From the NCBI GenBank assembly GCA_050084515.1, contig CM114275.1:2046001-2110000 (forward strand): 64,000 nt of DNA. The letters run 5' to 3'. Shown here one piece after another: positions 25,084-38,458 of this stretch. The notes beneath the pieces are model-generated. The model saw only the letters and a list, made by a program, of their open reading frames with translations, was not told the DNA's origin and did no database searches. Within the stretch, counting starts at the first letter, position 1. Each line of letters opens with the position of its first letter. This stretch comes from Blasia pusilla (Eukaryota; Marchantiophyta; Marchantiopsida; Blasiales). Made by a program: the position numbers and the translations under genes.

Positions 25084-28000
25084 TCATTTGGGTTGAACGG
25101 TGGTAGTAACCCCAAAGCCGCCACTATATTGAAATGCTGGATCCTTGGTGGTCGGCTTCTCCGTGCTGAAGGACGAAGGATTGGAGCTTTCGATGAACGG
25201 ATTTGTGTCGCTGTAAGGTTCCGGAGATTTCAGTCCATCCTTGCCGATGATATCCACTTTGTGAACTCCAGCGTCCTCTTTGCCACCAGCGCCCAATGCT
25301 TCAAGTTCTTTCACAATCTCGCTCGTTGTAGGTCGATTCGCTCCCACTTCATCCACGCAGCGAAGAGCTAAATCCAAAAATGGCTCCATTTGCCTGGGAT
25401 TGGCTGTTTCCTGCAGCTGGGGATCCAAGATGGAGCGCAACGCCTCCCACCCACCCTTGTCTAAGGCGGTGGTCACCTCGCGAACGATGAACTTTCCATG
25501 CTCTATAGGATTTCTCGCGCACAGAACCTCCAACATCACGACTCCGAAACTGTATACATCACTCTTATCGGTGAGTTGATTGGTGGTGTAATACTCTGGA
25601 TCAAGGTACCCCTGCAGCGAGAAAAAGTACGCGCTGTTGATACACGGATTGGGCACTGAAAGCAAGCGTTGATTTCCTACTCTGCCGCGCTGTATTTGCA
25701 CAAAAGCATGGTGAGGTCTTCCATGAAATCGTAAACTTACCAGAGTCCCTTTGACTTGTAGGGAGTAGACCACCTTCTCGCCTTCGTCGGGTGCGAGCTT
25801 GGACAGCCCGAAATCAGCAACCTTGGCAACCATCTTGTCATTGAGAAGAATGTTGGCGGACTTCACATCACGATGAATTATCGGGGGGCTCGCGTGGTCA
25901 TGGAGGTACGACAAACCTCTGGCAGAACCTAGAGTGATATCAAGTCTCTGCTGCCAAGAGAGAGTAGCTCCTCTACGACCTGCATCATGCGAATAACGTT
26001 AGTATTGAATGCAACGGCCATGGAAAAGGAGGCTGGCATCCCACCTCAAGCTGCAGCACTCATTCTCTATTGTTGGTAGAGGCCTGATCTGAGAAAATAC
26101 GGAAGGTAGACAAGTCTACACTGTAGAAGATGACGTACCTTTCAAGTGCTCCTGGAGAGTCCCGTTCGGCATGAATTCGTAAACAAGACATTGTTCGCCT
26201 CCTTCGTATGAAAAGCCCACGAGACCTACGAGGTTCCGGTGGTGCACCCTCGAGAGCAGTTCGATTTCGTTCTTAAATTCTTCCGCACCCTGCATGGAAC
26301 CTTCTTGCGCTCTTTTTATTGCGACGGTTTCACCTCCCTTGATGACCCCTTTGTATACCTGCAGACACAAGGAAGAGAATCAAGATGACTTGCCAAACCC
26401 CGAATGGTCGGCTAGAGATAGGGAACTCAAGAACACGCTGCAAACTCCGACAAATTATACGAGACGGACGATCATTTATCATTTCGGTCATGGATAGAAA
26501 GATTACCTTGCCATATCCACCCACTCCGAGCTCATTTTCTTCACTCCAGTTGTTGGTAGCCAGTTTGAGGTTGGCAAGGGAGAACCACCGAGCACCTTTC
26601 AATTTCGGAGCGTCCCCTAGCTCACTGCCTCCTCCACCCCACGATGCTGCAAACACGCAATCGTAAAAGGAGGCAGCCAGCAAATGTATGTGAGAAGAAT
26701 GAAAACACTTATGGATCAAACGACGATTCGTTGGCACTTCATTGGCTGCCGGCATTAAGCCCACGAATCCTTCATGAATACGAACAGGACTAACATTTGC
26801 CAACACACAGGAAGAGAGTGTCACTGTGCAAGAGACACCGGAGGAGGACCGGTACAGTGGATGCTAGTCTGAGATCACTCTCGTCATTTCAAAGGAGCTC
26901 TGTAATAGACCAGCCCCTGCGCGATGTGCATCAAGCGATTTCTAAAATATTCAGGCGAGAAACAACGAAAATCAAGGGAAAAGTAGGATGCAAAGGCTAC
27001 CGAAAGGATTGCTTCCTGCGAGGTCAGCTCTTCGTTTCTCTCTTATGGCGTAGAAGATTGCGACAAATATGAAGAGGATAGCAACAAACGCGCCGACAGC
27101 TATCCCGACAACTGCCTTAGTGCTTAAAGTCGTGTTCCCGCTGTAGTCTGCCGTCAGCACGATAAGGAAACTGAAAAACTCATAATTTGACGCTCGGCTA
27201 CTCTACAAAGCTTCACATTGACGTTCATGGCTCTACTGTAAAAACCAGTTGATCTGCCTTGAATTCCAGTTTTCTTTTCTACCACTTTTGAAACTTTTGA
27301 AACGTCGAGCGATAGAAACCCGCAACTGAGTGATTACCAGAGAAGGTGTCGTAAGGGAGGTTGAAAGGTCCTTCGGGAATCGAAAACCTGTGCTGTCGGA
27401 ACGCGTGGATGATGTCTTGTTGCGTCTGCTCAGGCAACGCATCGCCCGCCAACGGAAAAAAGAGGATATCGAGCTTATACCTACTATCCGGAGTCAAGTT
27501 TATTTCTCTGACGAAGATTTGTGACTCTTGTATGTCGACCTGCACCGACCTAAGCCTTTGGGCAAGTTCCACTTCCAGTTTTGTGACCCTGGTCTGATTG
27601 GCAAAGTTCGAAAAGGCAGGCGAAGTAAGCATCAGCATAAGTTCCAAGGGGTATGCACAGAAACACGTCTTGGGATCAACCGTCTTTCGCGAGCTGCAGC
27701 TATTCGTGCAGTTATCCGTAGGTTGTGACCACTGACTTTGTTCCAATGCCGTCGAACACGCTGATGTTCCCGGCGTTAGGTAGGCATTGTTACACAACGG
27801 ATTACCTGCAAGCCTGCGTCCATCCAAATGACAACAACGATTTGTTAGCAAAACTACGCGTGCACGTCGTACAAAGATTCGTGAAATCGACATTTCTTCA
27901 AACTTTTACAGCACGGAAAGGAGTAGATAGACGCACATAAGAGTGATATCCGTGATAGCAGTTCCATTTGATCCCAAAGGCTCCCCAACAAAACCGTCGA

Positions 28001-31000
28001 TCTTATTGTTCTCCAAGTCCACAGTGGTAAGTGTGGTCGGAGAGACGCCACTGAAGACCAGTGATCCATTGAGAAGGTTGTCGCTGAAATCTCTGTCGTA
28101 CGAATATACAAAGATGATCCCTGACTCAGTTCAACCTCCCAGAAAGGTGAATCGAGTACAGAAGTTTCAATGAAGATGACAAACGAAGATCTTGTGCATC
28201 CATGTATTGGTAGAACAAGGCTAGATGAAGTGATTCTGAGCTTACAATTTCTCTATCTGTGAAAGCCTGAACACATCAGGAGGAAGCTGCCCCGATAGAC
28301 CAGTTTTTTCCATGCCTCTGCAAGAGACAAATAAACACTTCAGTGCAAATCGATAAAACTTAATTGCTTGCCTGTCAACCACACTATTGGTCATATATTC
28401 AAACAGGTAATCTCAAACCCACAGCCTCCTTTCGAAAGCTTCCCCACTTACAGAGTCTGTAATGAATTCATCGATAACAGCCATTGAGGGAACTCCGGTT
28501 GGGCAAAATTGTTATTACCCACATCCCTGTCGCATGTGCACAGAACAAGCTCTTGGTAAGTCCTTCTGTGTAGCCTACTACTCACCACACACTCGTAATT
28601 TTTCACTGTTCAAAAACATCGACGCAGCACTTAACGAGTCCAATCAATAAGCTTCGCTTTACACCAATCTGATGGCAGGCGTGCCAACACTGTACAACCA
28701 GTACCCCTACCATGGATGGTTAAAACAGGCTTGAACGACAGGCCCAGATATAACTGTACTTTGGGCCTTAATTAGACGAAAACCTTCACAGCTTCACAAC
28801 AAATGGACATTGCTCTTAATGAAGTCTAGAAGCGCTAGCTACCAGATATTACTTACAGAAGGAGAAGATTTGTCATATTTGACAAGTCTGGTAAAACCCC
28901 ATCGAAGGCGTTGTCCTTCAAGTTCCTGCATAATACATGAGCGTTACGAGAATGCGAAGACTTCTGGCCAGGCCCTCTGACCAATATTAAAAGAATCGAA
29001 GGGACAACTGCAAAACCACTCCCTCAAACGAGTCAAACGCAGAAATTGCACACGTCTGAACTCACAAGTCGGTGAGAGTGTTGACGGCAGCTACTTCCTT
29101 AGGTATGGGACCTGTCATCCCGTTGGAGTCTAGCCTCCTGTTTGTCCATATACAGTACGTTCGGTTAGGAAAGCTACAACAACAGTGATGTGAACATGAA
29201 TAAACAAAAGACACTCCTCTGCATGGATCAGAACAGGGATTCCGTAGGAACTCACATGATCGTTAGGTTTGGGCTATTTCCGATCGCAGCAGGTATTTGG
29301 CCTGAGAGTTGATTGTGGTCTAGTAACCTGATTCGAAAGAGTGACAAAACCCAAAATGTTAGAATCTCCAAGACTAATGGATACCATGGAGACGTACTAA
29401 GGGAAAGAATATTCTTTCCCTTAGTACGTCAAATTTGCACCGACTCGTTGTTTGCTTACTGAGAATCACTTAACTAAAGATAACAAAAATTCACACGGAA
29501 GTCTTACAAATGAATAAGGTTTGGCAGTGAGAAGAATTCGTCTGGTAATGAACCGCTGAGCGAATTGTTGTTGAAATGGCTAGACAAACAGAACAAGAGC
29601 CATAGTCAGTATGATACCTTTTTCTTCTCCACCAGAAGAAGATCGCACACTTGAAACTCTAATAAATTGAAATGAGTGTCTGAAGGAGGGTACGCTTCTA
29701 TACGTCAAGTTTTGAAACTAAATTATGTGCTGACACACAGAGGCAAGTAACGCAGGAGTTCATAGTGACTGCACTCACAAATGCTGAATGGATGTGAGGT
29801 TGTCCAGCCCAACAGAGGAAGTAGAGGTCCTCGAAATCGGCATGGGACCTGCAAAACGATTCTGTGATATGTCCAGCCACGTAAGCTGATTGAAGTTTCC
29901 AAACACATCCGGAATTGAGCCGATGAAGTTATTTCCGTTTAGTCCCCTGCACATTATAGCAAATCTTTGATTCAGTCCATTGGAAAGAGGCGAAAGACCA
30001 CATCTCAGAGTTCATCAAATGGCCCCAACTTTGAGTCCAAATCTCATTAAGGGCTCGACTAGCACAAGCGATAGTTCTCCATCAGAGAGACCAAGGAATT
30101 CCTACACTAGACTGGTTGTAGGGAAAAACCTAATGTTCAACTTACAGAAATCGGAGCTCCAGTAGGTTACCGAGTTCTAGAGGGATATTTCCAGTGAAAT
30201 TGCACCATTGAATACTCCTGCACAACCAGAACAGAAGGTCAATCAGAATAGCTGAGCGTTTTTCTTTCAAGTGTCGTTTAGGGTGTCTTTGCGTGTGCAT
30301 GACGATGTCTACCTCCAGCCCTTAAGCCCCGACTGCAAATTATTGGTATGGTTTTATGCGTTACTTACAGTGTCTGCAATTTCTTCAGATTCCCCAGCTC
30401 CTTAGGCAGTGGTCCGGTTAGACCAGAGTTGAGTGACATCTCCCTGCAAGCACCAATGCCAGTCCAACATCAGCCAACTTAGCCTGACATATCTTAGTTC
30501 AACACATCAAATTCTTTCATTTTGATGTGAAGACGATCGGATAGAAAACGATGAAACAAAACTCGACAATCCAGAATTTTTGGATCAAGAAAACAACCAG
30601 GTTAAGGGATGAATCCTTCAGATGCATTTCGTGACACGGCTGAAAGGAAAAAATGGAAAGAAATCGGGCACTTCCAAAAATCTTCCAGGACTTGTCTCTA
30701 TTCGAAGCGTGCCACGTCCATTCAAAACCCTGCGTAGTTTTCTTGGTCGCTCACCAGTGGCAATCGCCACTTCGTCGCACACGTTATAGAATTCCGAAAC
30801 ATGTTCCCGGTGACTTCATATGTGGGTGTGATTCAAGTGGAAGATGAGAAGGACCCTCGGACAATTAGCCTTTCTGGGAACCCTACACTATGTGCGGCTC
30901 GCACAAGATATTGCCTGCATAAGTTGGTGAATGAAGTTGATAAAGAGAGTTGAGACCACTCACAAAATCAGGAGTTCACTGAGACCTCCAACATCTGGTG

Positions 31001-32398
31001 GAAGTGATCCTTGCAGTTGACGATTATCCAAACTCCTGCGAAGGGATAGCCGGAAAGTTTAATCCACAGACGCTTGCGCATAAACACGGAGGTATACATC
31101 ATGTCGATCGGGAAGCTTCGGTCTCCTACGGGATCGAATTTTAAAGCAGAGCAGAAACTAAACGATTATCCAGCGCCAATGGATAACGCATCTATAAGGA
31201 CACCAATTGCCGCCCATGGGTAAAAGAAGAGAATCTAAGATCAACTTGAACGCAATACGGTAAAGCTACTCAGTATTCTTGAGACACACTCATTCAACCG
31301 CAGGAGATGACATTTATCTCGATACCATGGAAGTCTGCTCAGCAAAAGTCAATCTGAAGAGAGAAGGAAGAAGGGCCTAAGGCGTACAAAAAGTTCACTG
31401 TGGTATTGGTTTGTGCGTCACAAACAACTCCTGTCCATGAATTGGCGCACGGATCCCCGACCCAATTCAACGACCTGGCGCTCGAGCCCCACGCGTTTCG
31501 CAACCCGTCTAATGCAGCGACTGCAGCAGTTACCACACAGATCCTGTGTTAGCGCCCCGTGATCGTAACCATCGGACGATAAATACTGGAATCTAACAAC
31601 TTCCGTCCTGTAGAAGATGGTTTACTCAAAAACAGAGACGGTTGGTTATCGGGGAGGAGAAGTCGATAGATGAGGTTACATCCAGTGGATTTAACAGTTT
31701 CTCATGGAAAATCAGGAAAGAGTCCCGGACTGCGTTCGAATCCTTCCATCCAATGACATCGACATATCTGCGTAAGAAGCTCCAGTCCAAGAAATCGGCT
31801 GCGACCATCCAATCTGTGCTCCCCAATACGAGTTTGACTGCTTCAATTCCTGCCCTGACAGCCCGCTACACTTTGTTCCAAAACCACACAGAACTGACGA
31901 TAAAATTCCATTCACGCCGTCATCTACGACGAGAGGCCGGGCCCGCTCTACCATGACTGGAGGCAAATCTGATTTTATAGAATCTTCGTGCAGGAAATTT
32001 GACACACTAGCCCTCATGCTGATGAACTTCCAACCGCATAGATCGCATCCGGTTGCCTGGCGCGAGAAATTTTCGGGCCACCTTGACTGGAGGCAAATCA
32101 GCAGATTTTGAGAATCTAAGTACAGGGAATTTGACACACTAGCTATCATGCTGATGAATTTCCAACCCGATAGATCGCATCCAGTTGCCTGGCACTACGA
32201 TTTTCGGGCCACTTGCGGCACTGTTGATGGATGACACACTTCATCCTCTGAAGAAAGAGGAGAGGGAAAAAAATACTCACTATCTTGGCTTCTCGTAGCA
32301 GCAAACGCTGTCCCAGACCAGACGCTCAGGGTGGTAGTCAACACCAAGAACACAGCGACCTGTTTCCCACAAAGCGGAGCCAACACGTGGCTAAACAT
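25084..32398 (-). CDS. LRR receptor-like serine/threonine kinase, subfamily VIII-1 (HPCA1-like)
   Basis: Exons inferred from GT-AG borders and phase: 32398-32281 (signal peptide, core [14 protein letters not shown]), 31520-31388 (N-terminal cap, [12 protein letters not shown]), LRR exons mostly 72 bp at 31035-30964, 30443-30369, 30217-30146, 29946-29779, 29579-29508, 29327-29256, 29137-29066, 28925-28857, 28317-28246, 28092-27937, then 27813 to about 27290 (juxtamembrane ectodomain with a Cys cluster, 27710-27657), 27147-27001 (membrane helix [20 protein letters not shown]), 26646-26507 (glycine loop GVGGYGK), 26358-26139 (VAIKRA lysine), 25979-25741 ([18 protein letters not shown]) and 25611-25084 ([19 protein letters not shown]). 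All kinase residues are present and it is an RD kinase. The exact 3' edge of the 27813 exon is unresolved. An alternative ATG lies at 32446. Subfamily VIII-1 includes HPCA1, the Arabidopsis extracellular peroxide receptor; ligand and orthology here are not shown. Confidence 0.9.
29391..29430. repeat. Perfect 40-bp palindrome in a receptor-kinase intron
   Basis: The arms 29391-29410 and 29411-29430 are exact reverse complements with no spacer. It lies between the LRR exons 29579-29508 and 29327-29256. Confidence 0.9.
31955..32213. repeat. ~130-bp tandem duplication in receptor-kinase intron 1
   Basis: Two diverged copies start at the shared GACTGGAGGCAAATC (31955 and 32085). Both contain TTTGACACACTAGC and ATAGATCGCATCC. 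They lie between the signal-peptide exon and the N-terminal cap exon. Confidence 0.8.
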
Positions 32399-32446
32399 TT
32401 TCCTGACGGATTTGCTCCAACATCTAGCGCTCGATTTTGCCGCCAC

Positions 32447-34335
32447 TTCTGTTGTTCTCTATGACTGTACTCTCTATCCCTGAACACCTTTGCCTCCGCC
32501 CAGACGAGCTGCACTTACTACAACATCGACGTCTCCCTTGAACGAATGTCCCTAGTGTTCTTACCAACTGCACCAGAATCCCCTCGCTCGAAGCCCAACG
32601 CAGCGTACCCGCTCCTCTTCCACACCAGTCCCCGAATCGGCCTCCGAACGCCGAGCTTCTCCACAAAATATCCTTCCAACACGCCTTCCTGCAGCTGTCG
32701 TGTTGCGCTGCACTAGATGACTTCCGGCCCCGTGACCTAGCAAGACAACCCGACGGCCTCACGAGGTCCCAGGACAGACCCACTCCAATTTCTTCCCAAA
32801 TATAAGAGTTATCGTCTTCCGCCGCTGGGTCCCAGCTCCAGCTCCTACTGTCCTCCAGCTGCCGCTAGTCCCCCCTCCGGAGACCGACGGACCTTTGACG
32901 AGGCCTTCCCGGCGCGTGCGGGTGCAGACCGCACGCGCTCTGTCTATGGATAGACACAGTCGCGGTAAACGGAATGCGAGCAAAGCACAAATTACAAGGG
33001 AAGGTCCGAATCACGGCGAAACGGTGCCGCTAGCAGCTTCGGGATCGAAGACCAGCAAAGTCCCCAAGATCTTGAGGGGTTCTCCGTTCCGCCCGCGAAT
33101 AATCCTTAAGCTTTTCGACAGGGAGTCGGATAATGCGTGCCGATGTGCGTCTCCGTCATCTTTTACTGCGCACATGGGACGCTTCGATGTCGTCGCTCGA
33201 GGCCACATGGTGTCGGTTTTACTTGATCGTTGCTCTCATCAATGTTCCCGTCCTCGCACGCATGTGCTCCACCTCAAATTCTCCTCTGCTATGTCGATGC
33301 ATCACACTTCCGTCCTTACCGTCCTACCCTGCGCAGTGGAATTCGTCCCGGTCGTGTGTAGTTCTCAACAGCTCTCGCACGCCCGGAGGTGGAGGTTATT
33401 TCGGGCGCCCGCAGCTGTGAAAGGCGGGTAGGGATCCAGGGGAGACTGGGGATCACAGTAATCGTCATCAGATACCGAAACAGGAAAGTCGAGTTTAGCA
33501 TCCTGTGGCTTCCAGCCCTTCAAATCGACCCCGGAGGTCCTTACTGTAACGGCAGTGACATGTCGCGTGGGCTCGTCTGCATCACGTCCGGGGCCACAAC
33601 ACTGTGTGTCCTCTAGCGCAAGACTGCGGGTGTGCTGTTTATCCGGGAGAGGCGTCCAGCAGTGTGACTGACGGTCGTCCCATCAACAGCTCGACGCTGC
33701 CGTTGCAGCCAATTATGTGGCGGTAGTTACGGTACTTTGACCCATACAATTCGAAGTTTTGAATCTCACACCTCCAACTAGGTATTATTTTATTCCCTGG
33801 AACGCTCACCCGCAGCCAGTCTCAAGTCTACTTCTTCACTGCAGTTGAGTGTTGTGTGTAAGGAAGAACTAGTGGGCAGCCATGCCCATGCCATGCACTC
33901 GAGTGAAGTCAATTCGATAATCACATGTCAACCAAATTTTCAATAATAAAATAAGATCACAAATATCGGAATAGTCCTACACGAATTACAATTCGTGCTT
34001 TCAACTCCTTCGTAACATTGTTCGACATCTGTAATCTGTCACCCCGAATTTGGCGTAAATTAATTAAATTTTTTAATATTAATTACGACCCTTGTAAACA
34101 CTCTTTTTTTCCTCTCCATCTTCCACTATTTACTCTATCCCTCTCAAAAGGGCCGCACTCTCCCACCACCTCTCAGAGGCCGCAGACTAGTTATATTTTG
34201 AGTGGTTCACAACATATACGGGTTGATGCAAATTAAGGAACTCAATAACGACGAGACCACGGGCACTTCACATCTCCATCCACCTTCCGAATTTTGGGCT
34301 AAAACAATCTTTTTTTCTTTAGACCAGTCCACTCA
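32447..34335. other. Upstream region of the receptor kinase, no confident gene
   Basis: The GC-rich part (about 32.5-33.6 kb) holds overlapping frames on both strands, up to 178 codons at 32895-33431. None has a recognisable domain, and such frames are expected by chance in GC-rich DNA. The region probably contains the promoter and 5' UTR of the receptor kinase; no convincing TATA box was identified. Confidence 0.4.
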
Positions 34336-34540
34336 TCTATATTATTATTATGGGAATATGTTTCACAAGTAAAAAAAAATTGGATTTGTGTGCAGTATTA
34401 TTACGTTAACAAAAACTCATGATATACGTTCACAAAAACTCTTCAAACATTTTTTGTCATGCGGCGGAGTCGAACGATCCCGACTCTCTCCAGCCGGGAC
34501 GGGAACATTTGGCTTTGTCTACTCATGCACCGGCACCTTG
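34336..34540 (+). mobile_element. Helitron-like short element
   Basis: Starts A|TCTATATTATTATTATGGG and ends CCGGCACCTTG, immediately followed by a second start-like CTAATATTATAATTGAGAG. The interior shares the AAAAAAATTGGATTTGTGTG and CTCTTCAAACA blocks with 63752-63957. The terminal CTRR motif is degraded, so assignment rests on family similarity. Confidence 0.45.
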
Positions 34541-36944
34541 CTAATATTATAATTGAGAGTATCATTTTCAATGCTCAAGCGTTTCATTTTTTCTCCATCT
34601 AATCTAACCTATTCGACACGTGTTTGATGCAAAATTATTCACCCCTCGTTTGTCGCTATGAAAGGGCCGCACATAGATTATGAACCGGTCACCGGCGTGC
34701 GCGGAAAACGCATACATAAAGCGCAACTCGTGTTTTGTCGTGTTATTTGTGACTTCCGCTACGCCGCAGAACTCCCAGAGTCAACTGAGACTCCGAGTCT
34801 CCGCGTGCCTCAGTCGACAAAGCCCGAATGCTCCAAGTCCGTCGCGCGACGGACGCAGTCGCGGCTCCGAGAGAGTCGGCGTCGCGGGTTTCGCTGGACT
34901 CCGCTGGACGTGGAAGCGATGAAGTTCCAAATCGGGAAGTCAGCGTTGAGTTCGCGGAACGTGCGAATTATCTCCGACTGCCGTTCAAAGATAGATCAAG
35001 TCCTCTCCGCCTTTTCTTTATGAATATATTCACAATTCACTGTGGGCAGACTCGTTGATCGGCATTCTCCGGCCGTTTTACGTCGCCAACCGGGGAGATA
35101 TTCTCCCGATCATATATAGATTTTGACTATTTCCTGGGCTCCAAACTGGTAATGTGATCAACATCACAACGTGGAGAAAGCAATGCCTTCCTTTCGCCGT
35201 CTTCCTGTATGGCATGGAGCTACGAAATCTGTCTACATGGTTTGGTGTACAGATCGTAGACGTGGTATTCAAAGTTATGGATGGATATTACATCACACAT
35301 GTAACCCTTGCCCCCAATGGCAACACTATATTTAGACCTTTCAGGCTCAATATATGAGAGATCCGTTGGGGTTTAGCTTCTGCAGTCCAAACATCTGCTG
35401 CTCCTTATTCGCTACGAATTTTGTTACGTTCGTACTGGTATAAGTCCGTGCTTGCAATGACAAACATCGACTTAATCACCCCCCTCCGGTGAAAGTGCAC
35501 CTCAATCTCCCCTAATAGGAAATTAGGTTAATCGCCCCCCACTTGAATTGCCACATCTTGATCACCCACTCACCGGCTACTGTCTAGCAGAAGTAGGTAT
35601 GTTCTAGTAGAACGTTCTTATCGAGGTTAGCTTGGGTCTAGGGGTTATGCAACGAAATGCCGATGAAGCAAAAAGCTTGGCCTTGCTATGGACTTCCTAC
35701 TTGAGTAGTCCGCAATCCGGCTTAAATCTAGTTGAGGCAGTCTCGGGTTAAATGCAATCCAATCCAACTGTTTCCACTTAGAATGATTTTAGCGAGTTTT
35801 TCATCAATTTTCAATCATACCTTCAATCTCCGCAATTGCGCATTAAGGACCCACTCCTCATTTCATGATGCTTGCGACAAGACTCGTCCACCCGGATTGC
35901 TTCACATCACCACATAAGAACCGGTTGGGAAGGAAGTGTTCTACCCGTTACCACCGATTCGGGGGGTGATCTAGTTGTACATTAAAAACCAAGGGTAATT
36001 AACCTAATGTTTTTTTTTTTTTTTTTTTGGGGGGGCCTATTGAAGTGCGCCTTCGCCGTAGGGGGACGATTGAGTCGATGTTTGCTTGCAATGAGCATGT
36101 TAACATTATTTTCCATAACCGATTTTTATAATTGTCAAGAATCATTTTAAATCAATACTTTTGGTTCATAACATGAGAATCTCAAGTAGTTGAAAGTGCT
36201 AAGTGTCAAAAAGAAACGAATTTGCACAATGAAAGGACATTGTTCAATGACAATACACATGATCTAAAGGAAATACACATAAATCAATCCTTTCTTAGGA
36301 TAGTTTTCCTAAGACGACATCTCACATTCGCCACATGAACTAAAGGAAATATTCCTGTGTAGTATTTTTGTGGGACCCATATCTCAAAGTCGCATAATTT
36401 GCACATGCTCATGGAACAAGTTCATGACTAGAAACATTTTTCACCATTATTTTTGTTATCATCATATCTTTGTGTACCCACGAGGTCCCTCAACGTACGT
36501 GAAAGAAGCTATTAAATTCCCCAAAAAAAATTCATCCTTAATTTTAAAACCCCTGTCTTAAGAGCTACTTTTGGATATGTCCCCTTTCTTGAAGAGCAAA
36601 TTTTTTCAATCAAGAAAAAAATTCGAAAAGTTCTAGACAAGCAAGCTATTTTCAAGCTATTTCAACCAAGTCCAAAATTGGACGGGACAAGAAACAAGGA
36701 ACCTTCACATCCATAATTTTTAATCTACATACCAAAAATTTGAACCCAATGAAGAGAATACTCCTTGAAATATTGAACTGAAATTAGAATACAATGTTAC
36801 ATAAAGAGAGAATCCATATAATCATACTGTTTATTTATGTCAACCATAAACTAATGCAAGTTATGAATTTCCTTGGAAAAATTTTAATCATTCTCGTGTA
36901 GGATCCATGTGCTAACCAAGCCAACACTTGAAACTCTCATCATA
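34541..36944. other. No recognisable gene
   Basis: Open frames at 34658-35058 are GC-rich and lack motifs. A homopolymer junction of about 19 T followed by 7 G lies at 36010-36035. The left edge is probably a second decayed Helitron-like unit. Confidence 0.35.
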
Positions 36945-37747
36945 TCATACTATATATTAAGCGCGTTAGCTCATTGGGAAGACAAATGAATGAATGACAC
37001 ATATCCTATTTGTCCATGAAGCCAATTCATGACCTTTTTTTTCTTTTAATTTTACCCTTTACTAAGCAGAAAACAAGAATGGGTAAGATTTTAATAATTA
37101 TATTTTTATTTATTTATTTGTAATTAAGTAATTAAGTAATTATAATTAACTCAAATTCAAACATATTCCCCATGAAATCTTATAGAGTCTCTTTAATTTT
37201 TATTATCTTTTCTCATTTGGATATTTAAAATTATTTTCTCAAGGTTCATACCAACAAATTATGATAAAAAATAATTAAAAGTTGAGTTTTGAGGAAAAAA
37301 TAATTTTCCTTTTGGGAAAAAATGAAAAGGATAGTAGGACACTATTTGGACAAGAATTATTCTTCAAAATAATGAAAGACATATTGTTTCTATATTACTT
37401 TTAATTTTCAAGTTAGATTGAGAGAAAATTTTAATCCCTCTTTTGGGAAAACAATTCATCAAAATAAGTGATTTTCTTTTACTTATTGAAGCATGGGGAT
37501 TGGAAAAGGGATAAATTATTTTTCCCATATATATATATGGGAAAAATTCATATATATATATGGGAAAATTTTGTCTTATGCCAAGTTAGATGTATTATCA
37601 AAAAATTCTATCTTTGTTATTTTTTTCATCCTTTTTAAGATTAAACTTTATTCAACGTGTGTCCACTAATTTCATATTATCATCCTCAATATGTGAATCT
37701 TTTCATTCCCAATCATCTCATCCGGTGCTTCGCACGGGCAAAAACTT
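36945..37747 (+). mobile_element. Helitron-like element, ~0.8 kb, non-coding
   Basis: The left edge reads A|TCATACTATATATTAAGCGCG, typical of plant Helitron 5' ends. The right edge has a GC hairpin (CCGGTGC-TTC-GCACGGG, 37722-37738) followed by CAAAAACTTA, where CTRR is expected. The interior is very AT-rich and contains nested ATATATAT palindromes at about 37518-37568. No Rep-helicase coding sequence, so non-autonomous if real. Confidence 0.4.
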
Positions 37748-38458
37748 ACCACTTGTCACTAAGCTCACAAACTTCTTAATATAAATCCATCTAGTATCCA
37801 CCTCATCATATTTTAACATGTTCTTACTATTCCCCAAAGGTTCATACCAATTGCACATAACTTGACATAAAAATTGTCAATTTCTTTCAAAGGCTAAGGC
37901 ATAGCAAATAGGTAAATCTATGGCGCCCATGTTAGCATGGACTCACGGAGCAAGTTATGATCGCGAGTCCAAGAAGAAAAGACCTTGGTGTAACTTACCA
38001 CAGTCAAAACCTAAACTCGCTAGTCAAGAGACTAGGAAGGATGGCCAAACCAGCCTCGTCACTAATGCTAAGCGAAACGCGCAGTTCTTGTGACTAGCCT
38101 TGGGTAAGAAAGGGACAGAGCTTGTCACGGGGAAAAATGGATAGCAAGCAAGGTTTGAGACCTTGAAGCCAAGCGCTAAGTCAAGGGTGAGAAGCAAGGA
38201 ACATGTGAGTAGTCAAGATGGCGAGACGCCACGGGCCTAGTCATGAAATGCAAAGGGCGGGAAGATGCCAAACATGGAGTCAAGACAACTGCTAGCAATA
38301 AGACACATGATACTCGGGTCCAAGCTCCAAGATGTGTTTGGGGAGCCGAATGTTGCATAAGCTGCAAGTAGCCTCCACCAAGCCATCTTGATGGATAACT
38401 AGTCAATCCACGGGTTGCAAACTATGTCTAGTTTAAGGGCAAAAGTCAAGGGCCCAAG
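37748..38458. other. No recognisable gene
   Basis: No domain-bearing frame. The 38176-38406 minus-strand frame has no recognisable motif. Confidence 0.35.

Noticed and set aside
27330-27728. Plus-strand frames opposite the receptor-kinase ectodomain
   Set aside because: They mirror the minus-strand exon that carries the conserved Cys cluster and VIII-1 ectodomain pattern.
32895-33431. 178-codon plus-strand frame upstream of the receptor kinase
   Set aside because: GC-rich DNA with equally long frames on the opposite strand, no domain and no splice context.
36010-36035. Run of about 19 T followed by 7 G
   Set aside because: Simple homopolymer junction, possibly sequencing-related. No adjacent target duplication or retroposed body was found to make it a poly(A) tail.
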